Position numbers and translations under genes: made by a program. Shown here one piece after another: positions 46,701-58,181 of a stretch of 64,000 bases of DNA. This DNA is from Branchiostoma lanceolatum (taxonomy: Eukaryota > Chordata > Leptocardii > Amphioxiformes > Branchiostomatidae). The notes under the pieces were generated by a model. That model was not told the DNA's origin. It did no database searches and saw nothing but the letters and a program-made list of their open reading frames with translations. The stretch is taken from assembly GCF_035083965.1 (NCBI RefSeq), contig NC_089738.1:14410734-14474733 (forward strand), written 5' to 3'. How positions within the stretch are numbered: position 1 is the stretch's first letter; the number at the start of each line of letters is the position of its first letter.

Positions 46701-49151
46701 ACGAGAATGGCAGTCTCTGCCACAAAAATCACATCTGTAAGCTGACTCAGTTCTGTTGCAAAGCTCTTTTCTGCGGATCCGCTTTTCTTCTGCGCTGTGC
46801 ATCAGTCTGACTTCTCCTGATTTGAGCTGTCTGAACAGTGTGCATCTCCACCTGGAACGGTCACTTGCAAGGTCCTCCCAGTGCTCCGTATTAATATCTA
46901 GAGCCTTCAAGTCCCTCTTGCAGACATCTTTGAAACGCAGCTGTGGCCTCCCGGTACGTCTCTTTCCTGAGATCAGTTCTCCGTAGAGAAGGTCTTTGGG
47001 GATTCGGCCATCCTCCATGCGACGGACGTGGCCTAGCCAGCGAAGTCTGCGCTGCCTGAGCAGGGTGAACATGGTGGGGAGGCCGGCGCGGGACAGCACT
47101 TCGGTGTTGGTCACTTTGTCCTTCCATGATATGCCAAGGATACGGCGCATACACCTCATGTGAAAGGCGTTTAGCCTATTCTCCTGCTTGGCATAGGTCG
47201 ACCACGTTTTACTCCCATAGAGAAGTGTGCTGAGAACGCATGCGTTGTACACGGCCATCTTTGTCTTGACAGAGAGTAGGCTTTGCGGTGAAGAACACCT
47301 TACTGAGGATGGTGGAGCCGGGAAGTAATGGATCTGCACGTCTCCTCACTCTCCGCCTCAACACAACCAAAGGCCCCATCACCCTTGTCAGCGTATACGC
47401 CCCGACACTTGCTGCCACCCCTGAAGTAAAGGATGAGTTCTACGAGAATCTCACAGCTACCATCAGGAACATTCCCAGTGACGAACAACTAGTCCTCCTA
47501 GGTGACTTCAACGCAAGAGTGGGTGACGACCATGAATCCTGGCCAGCATGCCTGGAAAAATTTGGTGTTGGCAAGATGAACGAAAATGGACAGCGAGCGC
47601 TGGAGTTTTGCGCATATCACAACCTGTGCATCACAAACTCGTACTTCCAGACCAAGCCCCAACACAAGGTTTCCTGGCGACACCCTCGCTCGAAGCACTG
47701 GCACCAGCTGGACCTGATCCTGACAAGACGGACCTCGCTCAAGAACGTGCTACTGACACGTGCGTATCAGAGTGCAGACTGCGATACAGACCATTCCCTG
47801 GTATGCTGCAAGTTCAAGATGGAACCGAAGAAATTCCACCACGCAAGACAGCCGGGAAAGCCACGCATCGACATCAGCAGAATGGCTCAACCAGAACTCG
47901 TGGAAAAGTTTACTGTTACTTTTGAGAAGGAAGTTAACAGCAAGCCATCTGGACTGTCAGCGACAAAGAAGTGGAATGATCTGCGAGACGTGATGCATCG
48001 TACAGCCATGGCTACCTTTGGAAAGAAGACCACACAGTCACACGACTGGTTTGATGCCAAGTCAGCAGAGATGGCCCCCGTGATAGAAGCCAAACGTGCT
48101 GCTCTTGCAGAGTACAAGAGAACACCCAGCGAGAGGAATCTCCACGTCCTCAGAGCCGCAAGGAACAAAGTCAAACAGACAGCCCGACGGTGTGCCAATG
48201 AGTACTGGAGCAAGCTTAGTGAAGACATCCATGTAGCCGCCATAACAGGAAACATCAGAGGTATGTATGATGGTATTAAGAGGGCACTTGGACCAACCCA
48301 GAGCAAGACAGCTCCCCTTAAGTCCACCACTGGGGAAGAGATCACAGACAAGAAGCTACAGATGATTACTTCCGGACATTTTGAATGACATCCGTCACTC
48401 TTCTTCAGTGGCACTAGAACCACTAGATGACCGGTACTGTTCTCTCTATTTTCTAGGGACATTCTGAGGAGGGAAGTGCTGAAGTTCCTGCTGGTACCAC
48501 AGACCTCAGCACCACTGCAGGGGTGAAGAGGAAACATGAGAGTGATGGGGAGGGAGAAGACAATGACAGCCAGGTATTTCAGCTTTCTCTCTCTCTCTCT
48601 CTCTCTCGCTAGGTTGGACTAGCCTGGAATCCAAACCTATCATAGCTCCTGAGTCTCCTCTCCGCCAGAGAGGATATATAATTGCACCACCCTTGCTATG
48701 CTACTAGTATGTCCAACCTTAGCCTTGAATCCAAACCTATCATAGCTCCTGAGTCTCCTCTCCGCCAGAGGAGACTCGAGGCTATAATAGGTTTGGATTC
48801 CAGGCTATTTGCGGAGAGGAAACTCGGGAGCTATAATAGGTTTGGATTCAAGGCTAAGGTTGACATACTAGTAGCATAGCAAGGGTGGTGCAATTATTTG
48901 TTTTCAGGATATCAGTTTGCATGACATTGTTTCTCATATAATGGAATAGTGCAAATCATTTTACTATATTCTCATTGTTCAAGTTACTAACCACCCCCTT
49001 CTCTTTATATGTCTATTATTATAAAGCTAATAATTTGAGTGTTCCTTACTGTAAAAAAATCTTCTGATTGTTTTTCACTCCTTTTCAGAATGCAGATATC
49101 CAGGCAATGTTGGCTGCATTTGTACCAGACTCCACTCCAGATGATTACTGA
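34717..49151 (+). CDS. PELP1: PELP1/Rix1 homologue (proline-, glutamate- and leucine-rich protein 1)
   Basis: Scaffold of the nucleolar PELP1-TEX10-WDR18 (Rix1) complex, needed for 28S rRNA maturation and acting as a coregulator. Seventeen exons keep phase: 34717-34830, 37060-37118, 37420-37525, 38281-38433, 39531-39602, 40172-40231, 40698-40839, 41125-41254, 41699-41786, 42095-42189, 43305-43443, 44013-44160, 44600-44655, 45027-45233, 45774-46352, 48457-48573, 49089-49151; 775 residues. Anchors to human PELP1: KTRLEGLCLL, SWIRMLTQVLQ, the HRK(V)DSQANSDVCSAAL block, CRKGLYQLLLA, VSSYCREALLTC, and the C-terminus IQAMLAAFV...PDD. Two LxxLL boxes (LKTLL, LYQLL) and a basic patch RRQKKKQR (399-406) are present. 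The acidic, Ser-rich tail is far shorter than in human (1130 residues) and lacks long Glu runs. Intron 15 contains a LINE. Confidence 0.93.
34831..37059. other. PELP1 intron 1, repeat-rich
   Basis: Holds a run of about eleven Gs near 34903, a block with gagcactgtgctcctaact and agttaggggcacc (35270-35350), a block with inverted cgcaccgtgcgaccg-type motifs (36570-36660), and a repeat at 36810-37010 that recurs at 45495-45690. No coding exon recognised; PELP1 alignment runs directly from exon 1 into exon 2. Confidence 0.5.
36810..37010 (+). repeat. Dispersed repeat, copy 1 of 2 in PELP1
   Basis: Shares gtgaaagaacaaaaa, ttgtgcaaccttcctgg-like and cgcatcagttttgggtt-like blocks, in the same order and spacing, with 45495-45690. 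Noncoding. Confidence 0.6.
41005..41105. repeat. Fragment of the 17648-type inverted-repeat element
   Basis: tattgccctgaggaaggtga, agacggtcactgaaatgttg and ccttggttgggagtaaagaa correspond to the right arm of the 17648-17873 element. In PELP1 intron 7. Confidence 0.6.
42427..42567 (-). mobile_element. tRNA-derived SINE in PELP1 intron 10
   Basis: On the minus strand gtggttagggttgttgactc (A-box region) is followed by gttcaaatccctg at 42536-42524, an almost perfect B-box. The body then continues with gaaggtagttaacacctaca and cctcactcgactcagg. Different body from the 8003 SINE, so a second family. Confidence 0.75.
42622..42835 (+). repeat. 99-bp direct tandem duplication in PELP1 intron 10
   Basis: Two units (42622-42720 and 42721-42820) starting agaccctgatgggataac and ending ttcacagctgctggtt are about 95% alike. 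A third begins (aaaccctgggctgg) and stops. Both full units contain cccccagctgcag, a good acceptor-like sequence. Confidence 0.9.
43815..43885 (+). pseudogene. Partial duplicate of PELP1 exon 12 start
   Basis: gttgtacctttatcctacct, then ccagttgaaagctaacagac and agaccagggagc repeat the branch/acceptor region and first codons (LKANRPGS) of exon 12 at 43990-44050. The copy then diverges and has a deletion that breaks the frame. It presents a decoy acceptor about 175 bases upstream of the real one. Confidence 0.75.
45495..45690 (+). repeat. Dispersed repeat, copy 2 of 2 in PELP1
   Basis: Second copy of the repeat at 36810-37010, in PELP1 intron 14. Noncoding. Confidence 0.6.
46612..47287 (-). mobile_element. 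LINE 3' segment: reverse transcriptase C-terminal end
   Basis: An open frame ending at 46653 encodes the C-terminal part of a non-LTR retrotransposon ORF2: LLYGSKTWSTY, RRILGISWKDKV, RRLRWLGHVRRMEDGRIP, then GRPQLRFKDVCKRDLKAL and a terminal CDFCGRDCHSRIGLFSH zinc finger. This arrangement is widespread in invertebrate LINEs often misannotated as host proteins. A short 3' UTR runs to a TA-rich end near 46612. The catalytic RT core is missing. It lies antisense in PELP1 intron 15 and joins the inverted endonuclease segment at about 47288. Confidence 0.88.
47288..48388 (+). mobile_element. LINE 5' segment, inverted: endonuclease to RT start
   Basis: The open frame encodes the second half of an APE-type endonuclease: SVYAPT, LLGDFNARVG, then QLDLILTRR and DTDHSLV, which hold the catalytic Asp/Asn/His motifs. 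A linker and the approach to reverse transcriptase (TGEEITDKKLQM) follow. The first half of the endonuclease and the RT core are absent. Orientation is opposite to the 3' segment next to it, and its truncated 5' end sits at the junction. It cannot be active. Confidence 0.88.
48585..48607. repeat. CT microsatellite
   Basis: A (CT)n run of about 22 bases directly downstream of PELP1 exon 16. Confidence 0.9.
48612..48896. mobile_element. Nested palindromic element in the last PELP1 intron
   Basis: attgcaccacccttgctatg (48681) is mirrored by catagcaagggtggtgcaat at 48875-48894, with arms of about 88 bases. The core ccaaacctatcatagctcct appears twice forward (48641, 48731) and its reverse complement twice (about 48781-48797 and 48831-48847), so two copies in each orientation are interleaved. 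A related fragment, gagctacaataggtttgga, lies near 41468. Noncoding. Confidence 0.85.
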
Positions 49152-49900
49152 TGTGTCAGAGGGAAGAAGATCATGTTGTTTAGGATTTAATAATTAATAC
49201 ATTATATATTTGTAATCTTCCAATGTGCAATGTCTAGTGAATTGCAGCAACTATATTTTAGACTTGAGCAAGGAATAGCTTGAAAGAAAATGTGCTGTCT
49301 TCTTACAGCAAGGCAGTTGCAACCTACTGGTAATGAATATAAAATAGCTATAATTTTATAAGAATGTAGCTATTGATTTTGTTTTAGAAAAGACTAATAT
49401 GATACCTTAAAATGTTTTACTTTGAACATTATTACAGTGATTCATGATCAGTATCAAATGCTATGTTTATGAACTTGAATATAGGCCAAACAAATACATT
49501 GTACTTCTCTAATTCAAAGAGCATGTTGATAGTGAAGACTATTTCAGTACAGCACATTGAATGTAGTTTTTCATTACAGGACAATTAATGTATTTCGTTT
49601 TCATTTTCATTAAAACAGATGACGACCGGATGGTTGTTTGTCCTTTAAATCTGATGGAATAAAGGCTGTCATATTAACCAAGAGATATCTACAATGTACT
49701 TTTACTTGATAGTAAAAGCATGGCTATTTCATTACAGCACATTACATGTTCGATAAGTTGTCATAGATCATTAAAACAGATCTGGACTGGATGGTTGTTT
49801 GTCCTTTAAGTCTGATTGAATAAAGGCCGGTAATGTCAACCAAGAGACATCTACAATGTACATTCACTATGTATAAAGTTGACTAGAGGGAAAAATAAAG
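49152..49900 (+). other. PELP1 3' UTR with duplicated poly(A) region
   Basis: Two near copies, 49566-49701 and 49726-49864, each contain ggttgtttgtcctttaa, a AATAAA (49658 and 49819) and tctacaatgtac. Either signal could end the transcript. Confidence 0.75.
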
Positions 49901-51920
49901 AAGAAACATCGCTAAGAATTGGCTCAATTTTGTACTATCAGCACTCGAAAAAAAAAATCATGCTTCGCCTAAAGCTCGCATTATGTTTAGAGCTTAACCT
50001 ATTTTATCTTCATACCCCTTATAAAAGGATTGAACAAGCAACACTACCACATGGGTTGTTGGAAGCATTTTTTAATTGGATCAGAACTGTAATATGCAAT
50101 CAAAGCCCTCAACCATTGCAAAGCTCCAACCAACAGCTTCAATGTCACAAAGTCAAGGAAACAGTCTTAGCCAAAGTATTCCCAGTCCACACTGTCATAT
50201 AAAAACTAAAATTGTTACATGAACAAATCATGAAAAAGGGCATTCCTTTTGTTAGTACATAACATGCACCAGGGGTAGGCTTGTTAAAACAATTGCACTT
50301 TAAACTGCAATATACAACATGTACATTTGCTGCAAAACCAGCATAGCAATGAGAAATCTCAACTTAGAATCATATATCATACATGCAAAACCATGCTCCA
50401 AATCAAAAACTAAAAATGGTGGTTTCATAGCCCCATTAAAATATATCACACAGAAGCTTGGTTACATGATGCAAAACTAATTTTTCATTCCTGAACATGG
50501 ATAATTTTCTGTCAATCTGACATATCAGCTGCAATATATTTCATAAAATCATAACTTCTAGTGTGCTATAGTACATAACAGAAAGCATGTATAACAGCAA
50601 AGAGCACCAAATGAATGCTACGAAATTTCTAGCACTGAATACCATCAAAGAACAAACTTCTTGAAAATCAGTTCCCAGCCCTAACTTCAACAAATTTCAT
50701 CTTTTCACTACAAACCCGTCATATTCAAAACATTTCTGAATAAGATATAAAACACTGAGATTCTTGTTCACAGATCGACTGCTAACAAATGTTCATATCA
50801 TAACTGGCTGTTTCTAACATAAATTACCAGTAAAAACTTCACAATAAAAACATGAAGTTCAACTTTTTCCCACTTGAGGCCAATCTTGTTGAAAAACATT
50901 AACCTCTGGCCTAGTTAGCATACAAACTTTGCAACAGGAAGTTGAACTGAATACTGAACAACCACTTATTCTGGTGAAGGAGGGTTTACAGTACGTAGAA
51001 AAGGAGCTAACTTTTCTTCTTCAAAATCACATTTTTTTGCCATTCTGCATTTGCTGTGCCAACTTTGTTGTGTACATTTTTGTTTACTTTTGCTGAAATT
51101 TAACCTTTCTTGTCTGTCTGTAGCCCTTGTCTTTTTCCATATTTGCATAAACCAGCAGTTATGAATTCTCCAACTGAACTCTTTACTTTCTGTACACAAA
51201 CCAGTGTGCAATACATCTACTAGTACACGTGCAAAGATAACCAGCTCTACGGTGACTAAAAACATAAAAACTGTGCAGATACCACAAATAACAGGTAACT
51301 GCACGACCAGGGTGTCTAACTACAACATCTGAATTCTTGACAAACAATGCCTACTGTACATTCAGGTCTTCCTGTAGAATCAGTGCAGATTTATAAAACA
51401 TGTACATGTATATCTGCTGAAAGAATTCATTCTACAGATAAATGGTCATGAATATGGCAGTAATAAAAGTAAGATCTTACTGTTGATGGAAAACATCAAC
51501 ACAAAACAATGTTATCTTCACCAACTTCCAATAATCAATCCACAAACATTTCATCACTGGATAACATAGTACATTTTGTATGATCTCATAAAATATTAAC
51601 ATATCATGGAACACTTGAAGAAGTATATATTACTTGAGACAACAGCTCATAGGGTTAAGAAACTTGTTACACGCAAAGAAGTCTACAAGAAATTGACTAT
51701 GTTCTCTTCAAAACTAACCAACTTGTTTCTATGATTACCACTAGGAATAAAAGTAGTTACGACAGACCATAAGAGGCTCAATAATTAGTACATACATGAA
51801 CAAATATATATGATTAAAAACAATTGAACATTTTGCATATCAACTGATTAGAACAAATATGCTTAGAATGTAGACATTACAATATAATCTCATCAAGTCG
51901 TAACCGTTGAATCATTAACC
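49900..51920. other. Convergent intergenic region / likely 3' UTR of the RNF168-like gene
   Basis: AT-rich with no coding exon on either strand. Since the RNF168-like stop codon is at 51921, an unknown part of this is its 3' UTR. Confidence 0.5.
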
Positions 51921-54900
51921 TTAGTTTGCTGCACTTTGAGTTCTCTTTCTCGAACCTCTCAACATGTACTCGTCGATAGTCCCTTTCTTCCGGTTGGGCT
52001 CAACTTCACGTTTGGCTTCAAGATCGAACTGTTTCTGCAGTCTCAGAGCCAACAAGTGGTCTTCATCTTCAGGGGAGAGCCTGTGCCCATTGTCACCATT
52101 CTGGTTACTGATATTGTCAGCTGTGTTCGTCAACGTTGTATCGTCAGGCTCGGTGTGCTTAGTTTTACACGTACGTTTTCCTGAAGGTTTTGCTGAGGGA
52201 TCTGTGCTGTTGTCTTCTGCCCTTTGCTGTATGGTCGAAGCCCCTTTCTTCTTACTTCTCTGCCTGCTTGAAGCTTTCCTTTTCCTTGGAGTACCTCTTG
52301 AGGAAGAAACTTCACTGTCCTTGTCAGAGTCGTCCTGCATAGCAAGTTCTGTTGGCCCATTTCCGTTCGTAACCTTCGTTTTCAGCAGCCCTTCTGGAAC
52401 GGACTGGGTAGGGCTGGGTTCAAAGTATGAGTCAATTGTTTTACTTCCGCTTGGTTTCCTCTGAGGTTTCGACTGATTTTGCTTTACCTTTCCTTTAGTT
52501 GGTACATTCTTCGACTGCAATGGTCCTTCCTCCTTCACTCTACCATTACTTTGAACATTATTTTCTCCCTGGGTTGAGTTGACTTCTACAACTCGGACTC
52601 TTTTCCTTGGAGACTCTCTTTCTATGTCCGTACTGTCACTGTCTGAGTCCAAGGTGTCGGGTACCTCAAACTGAGTAGCCGTCATCTTTTCCTTAGTGTC
52701 TGCAACACTCTCCTTAAAGGCACTTGCTGGCTCACGTTTCACATGTCGGGACCTGTTCTTAGTCTTTCGCTTGGGGCTAGACTCCGCACCGGTGCAGGTC
52801 GCTTGGGACTTTGTTCGAGTTTCCTGGGCTGTGTTACGTTCGTCCATCACCCTCAACCACCTCTGTAGCACTTTCGAACTTCCTTCGAGTTCGTACGAAG
52901 TGTCGTTGCCGAAGTCCGCTCCGTTGAGATTTCTCGGCGTGCTCCTCACGATCACTGGGGAAAGCGGCCGTCCATCGGCGTCCTTTTTTGGCGGTGTGCG
53001 AGGGGAGGAGTGGATGGGCTTGAAGTGGTTGAGCTCCTCCGTGATACTGTCTCTACTCTCTGCACTGGCAGACCGCGAGACATTCTCCAAACTCGGTAAC
53101 AGCTCTTTTAGGGAACCAGAGCTGCTCCTATTCACTCGGGGTGCGACAGTGAAGCTCCCCGGCCGCGAGGACGGCTCGCTTCTATTCTCCTTGTCGCTGT
53201 GATGACTGGAGTTGTGGCCGCTGGTGTTCGGACTCCCCTCTCCATTCTCCAAGCTACTAATGCTGGACCTGTCCTTGGTGTTCGTGTCGGTTTCCTGGTA
53301 CGGGGAGCTCTTCTTGCTGCTACCTGGCAGGCAGAGGTCGTTGGCGTGTAAGGCTTTCCTACAGAAGGAGGGAGGGGGGGTGATGTACTTCTCTGGTTCT
53401 GGCTCCTTTTTGCTGTTTGTCCGCGGCGAAAGGAAGCTCATGATGCTGCCGCTGCCGTTGCTCTGCTTGGAAGACAGTCGACTGTTGGTCGGCGTGACGA
53501 TTGTGACGTCGCTGTCGTTCTTGTCTTTTCCCTGAACTGCAGGAGACTGAGGGACAGGAAAAAGTCAATTGTTACCTGTGCAAAACTTGAAAATACTATA
53601 TACATATATATATAAAACAATCAACAGATTAGTATCAATAATTTGTTCTTTGTAAAACGTGTTTTTTTTCAGTCATGATTAGGCTGCAAAGCTACTCGAA
53701 GACCATACTTTCTTTTAACTATATTCATACCAAATTTTTATACATATTTAGAATAAGACAGGTCTATGTAGAAATAAGATATTTTAGAGTGCCAAAGCAT
53801 ACTTGTAGTTTCAGAGAATAACATGCAATTTAGTAATACCTAACAAATTTTATTGTTACATCAAGCAATTTTGTAGGTATGCTTGGCAATTTTACGAGTA
53901 TCACTCAGCAATTCTATGGGTAAATGCTAAGTATGCAAATGAAATTGGATTGTACTGTAAATCTTAAAACTTTCAGTGGTTTTATTTTCATGGTGACCTC
54001 TCTACACTGAATTCACAACACAGCGAATATGTGTTTCCAATGTATTCCTACTGTGCTACAGAATTGTTTCAATGGGAAAAACCTGCTGTTTTCTCCTACC
54101 ATGAAATAAAACCCCCGTAAAAGTAAACAAATCTACGCAGTCTTCAGTAAAAGTGCCAAGTACATTTAGGCACCCCTGTTTCTTTGTGTAACTGGCTCCA
54201 GGACTCACCCCCTGCAAATATGCATTTCAAATGTTTTACCACTATAAATGTACTACAGAATTGTTTTAACTGTGAATTTATGACAAGCAAATACCTCCAT
54301 TCCCTCCTACAATGCAATAAGACCAATGTGAAAGTAAATGAATTTACAACATTCAATAAAATTGCTAAGTATACTAAGGAGCCCTGGGGCGCAGTCGGGC
54401 TGTTTGCGAGAACGAAAAATAAAAGTATATGTCAAGAAATTACACAAATTATGCTCATGATTAATTTTTTAAGTTTTGAGTGTTTTGTTGTCTTTTATAT
54501 CATACTTTTCATTCCCGCAAACTGCCCGGCAGGGCCCTGGTTTGGAAATGTGACCATAGTGTTACTGTAATCTACTTTATCTTCACGGTAGCAAAATTTC
54601 ACTGTGTAAGGAAAATGCACATTTTCACTGAACTAACTTCACCCTGGCGTCAAGTGATTTACAGAACGGATGTGTAAGTAATTTTTCACGGTGATGATAA
54701 ATTCACAGCACAGAGGTGACCTTGAAAACAGTGAAGATAAAGTTACAGTGAAAGAGACAAGAATTACAGTACTCAGTTTCACTGGCTCCAGAACTCACCC
54801 CCAGTTCCATGAGTTGTCTGGCCACCTCCTCGTCCTTCCTGAGTTTCTCCTCCCTCTCCCGCCGCTGCTGCTCCTCCTCCTCCTGAATACGCTGGATGTA

Positions 54901-57900
54901 ATCCATGCTGGCCTTCAGCGCTGCTTCTTCCTCCTTCTTACGCTGTTCTTCAAACTGTCAAGATGTGGAAAAAACTTGGGTAAATGTACTGCAAATCTTG
55001 AAACATTCACGTTGGTTTTATTTTCATGGTTTTCATGGCGGTGAGCACCAAACACAAATTCATGGGCACTTAGTTACTGAACTAGGTTTCAAAGGTATTA
55101 CTACTGTGTAGAATGTTATTTCAACTGCAAACTTAAATTTTGAAACATCGCAACAACCTCCTTTTCCCTCCAGAAAGTAAACAAATTTAAGGCCCATGGT
55201 CCACCAAGCTATTGCAGTATTGGTGAAATCTTATTGTAAATCTCTATCATTTGGGAAACATATTGTCAATGCCTCAAAAAGGCCTCAAAAAGGCTATGGG
55301 ATTACCTACCTTTTAAACTCAACGCAAGTATCCATTTTCAATAGATGTTTATGTTTCACCAAGCACATCTACTTAACCAATCCAGCTGATCAGTTTCCCA
55401 ATAGGTGCATTTGAAAGAAATGTTTACTGGAATTCAATTTTGCGGTAGGGAGAAAATGGAGTGTTCGACATGGTTTTCAGTTCACAGTTTAAAGAAGGTG
55501 GAAGGCGGGCAGAAAACTGAACAAATATTTTCACAGTAAAGAGGTCACTATAAAAACAAATGTACCATGAAAATATGCCCCTTTACAGTACTTTGTGGTA
55601 TGAATATTACACACGACCAAAGTAGGTCCCTCACCACAAAATTGTGACAGGTCTCAACATGCATGATCCTCATGGCCTGGGGCAAACAGTAGTGTCGCCA
55701 CATGTTTACACAACTCTCCCTTCCCTACCCAGGGTACGCTAAGGCCCCACTCACCCACAAACACCACATCCAGGTCATGTAATACAATTCCCAACACCAA
55801 GAGCAATCTATCTGACCCATACAACTTAAAAAGGCTCAGCAAACGATCATGTTTGCTTTAAAAGGAGGATACGCTATGGCAGCCTCAGGATATAATTAGC
55901 CCATGGAGACAAACAACATCAGATTATAACCAGGCATTAATACTCACAAATTCACTTCCTTCCCAGCCACTGGTTCTACAATCCCACACAAACTAACATC
56001 TAGGGGCTGTCAATATCAGGAAATTCTCAGGGACGAAAAGATTTGGAGAGTGTGAGGCATTTTACAAGTCACAAATATCCTCCTCTACTTGGAAGCTCAG
56101 GGCTGATGCTTGAATGGGCCTGCGTAAGTAGTGACCTCAAGAGTGGTTCCACCTTCTTATGAATATGCTAATAAGGGGGTGTGTTCTTCATATTTCCTGT
56201 GTCAGACCAAGACTAAAGGGGCCAAATACTGATCATGACTAAAGGGAAAATTAAATCAAGACTGACTGATGACTACATTTTTGAAAATACAATTGATTTA
56301 ATGATTATTTACATACAGTCACTACATGTGAGAGTACACATAGTTGTTACATGCCCCTTGCTCCAAGCCAGGTTACCGTAAAGTCATAAATTTCTACTGG
56401 ACCACCATAAAGATTTGAACATTTTTCAACAAAGTCAAGCTTAAGTTTAAAGGCATGTCTGTTGAAATCTTGTATTATTATCATTAAATGATACAGTAAA
56501 ATAATCACAATGTTTTCATGACTCAGATGTCAGAGCTAAAATGTATTTGCCAGCGATCCACCCCCATAAAAGGCTAAGTCGGGTAGTTTTTGCTAGGGTC
56601 GGTTAGGTAACTAGAAACACAACATTTTTTTGTAGGCCTAACTTGTCCCTGCGTGAGATCATTTCATCAAAAAATTCCATCAAAGTTAAGTTGAGGGATA
56701 CAATCCTTTTTTTCTAAACTAGAAAAAGGCTGCCTCGGAAGAAATTCACAACATGATTTTGAGAATTCTTTACAAACACATTCCAACGTATTGAAATCTC
56801 TTTCACAACACAATCTACATATTCAACTTGGTACATGTAACCACACTTTGTAATGTTTACTCAGTGTGTAAAGTAAGCCTCACCAAAGTGCCAGGGGGGA
56901 CAAATGACATGTGCATTTGTACCTGTCACTGTTCAAAGGCAATGCCTTGTCACAGGGCCAACAATGCTTAGAGCACAGCCATCTGTCCTTAGCCAATCAG
57001 GAGCGGGTATTTTGCTGTTTGAAATCGACATACATGGCCAAAGGTAGTTCGCGCACCTCTGTCCCTTGAGGCAGAGGTACGCGAACCAACCTGGGATCTG
57101 GTCTCAGCCAATGTGGAGCCAGGCTTTCTGCCCTCTCAAGGCAGATATATCCCCACAAACTGGCCCGCCCATCCTTGAACTAATACAAGGAGACCTGCTA
57201 ACAACTTTGGCAAAATTTGGACATTCGCCAATAAGTCCCTGGCAGTGTTTACTTCTTCTTTGCAAAAACATGTCAAACTCGCCCCAAATTCTTGAGGTGT
57301 GCCTTTAAGAATGTAAATGATTGTAATTGCCATTTTTTGCTATAGAACTTTTTACAAATTTTCCTCAGAAGCAAGCAGCTATGTTAGACACATACCCAAG
57401 AAAAACAAGTACTTAAAAGCGTTCTCAAGTGTAACTGGAGAAGGAATGGCTGGGATTGATAGCCAATGGGAAGAAAGCCAAGGCAAAGGTCATGCACTGG
57501 TCTTGTCTGGTACACAGATGTGATTGGATAGAACATGATGGCACAGTGCCAAATCAACAGCTGTCAGTCAGCTACAGTTACTGTGAATCTGAAAATGTCT
57601 GCGATGGTTTCTTGGTTTTCACAATGAACTCTCCACCGCATTTTCATGATATTGTGAATACACATTTCCAATATGATACTACCGGGCTACAGGATTGTTT
57701 TAACTGTGAAGTTAAAACACAGCGTAAAACTCTTTCCCCCTTCTACCACAAAATAAAGTCCCCACGAAAATAAATGGATTTACAGGTCCACCTTTGGAAG
57801 CAGTCCTAATCTTGCAAGGAAAACATTTCTAAGTGTTTGTGACTTGGTGTGAAGTAAGGCTTTTACTGACAGCTTTAAAAAGGTCAAGGCAACGGATTGA

Positions 57901-58181
57901 CAACAAAGAATGTTGAGGCAGTGTAAGAAAATTCCAGCATTACATTTTTAGGTGAACTACAACAAGCACAAATCCATACTTGTCAAATAAAAACACACTT
58001 ATCCCTTCAATTTGTCTATCATGAAAAATCCTAATATCATTTTTACAAATTAAGATAATCTTTAGAATTCTGGCAAAACAAAAAAACCATAAAACTTTTG
58101 TTACCTTTTTCATTTGTTCTTCATACTCTCTTCTGAGTTCTCCTGGCTCGGACACTACGGGGAAGTTGGTGACTGGCAAGT
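51921..58181 (-). CDS. RNF168/RNF169-like protein, C-terminal exons (partial, RING not seen)
   Basis: RNF168 is the ubiquitin ligase that marks H2A around DNA breaks, and RNF169 its antagonist. Three in-phase exons are clear: 58181-58105, 54954-54799, 53546-51921. The first encodes SEPGELRREYEEQMKK, almost the human RNF168 UMI ubiquitin-binding motif. The second is a Glu/Arg-rich helix ending KDEEVARQLMEL, matching MIU1. The last (541 residues) opens with SPAVQGKDKND and has EPEKYITPP (LRM1-like), a long disordered Ser/Lys-rich stretch, then EDEDHLLALRLQKQFDLEAK (MIU2) and RKKGTIDEYMLRGS (LRM2). These are the nucleosome-ubiquitin reading modules in their usual order. The N-terminal RING must lie in an exon upstream, past the opposite-strand gene or outside the window. 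Whether it is RNF168- or RNF169-type cannot be settled without it. Confidence 0.85.
53940..54140. repeat. Dispersed 'ttactgtaaa...tttacag' MITE family, representative copy
   Basis: tactgtaaatcttaaaactt, tttattttcatggtgacctc, then ctactgtgctacagaattgt and gtaaaagtaaac. Degraded copies with the same order occur at about 40560-40680, 41490-41660, 54220-54360, 54550-54780, 54980-55190, 55420-55590, 57575-57790, 59770-59890, 60840-60925 and 62395-62460. Ends resemble inverted repeats (actgtaaat and atttacag). This is the most frequent repeat in the right half of the window. Confidence 0.7.
54377..54570. mobile_element. MITE-like element related to 14380-14600
   Basis: Has gcagtcgggctgtttgcgag at the left and cccgcaaactgcccggcagg at the right as imperfect inverted ends, around gttgtcttttatatcatact. 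The reverse complement of that central segment appears in the 14380 copy. Confidence 0.6.
54955..58104. other. Large intron of the RNF168-like gene
   Basis: Filled with copies of the dispersed MITE family and unremarkable AT-rich DNA. No coding exon recognised on either strand. Confidence 0.5.

Noticed and set aside
51964..53535. Several plus-strand open frames of 80-168 residues
   Set aside because: Shadows of the large RNF168-like exon. Composition is Ser/Leu-rich antisense with no domain.
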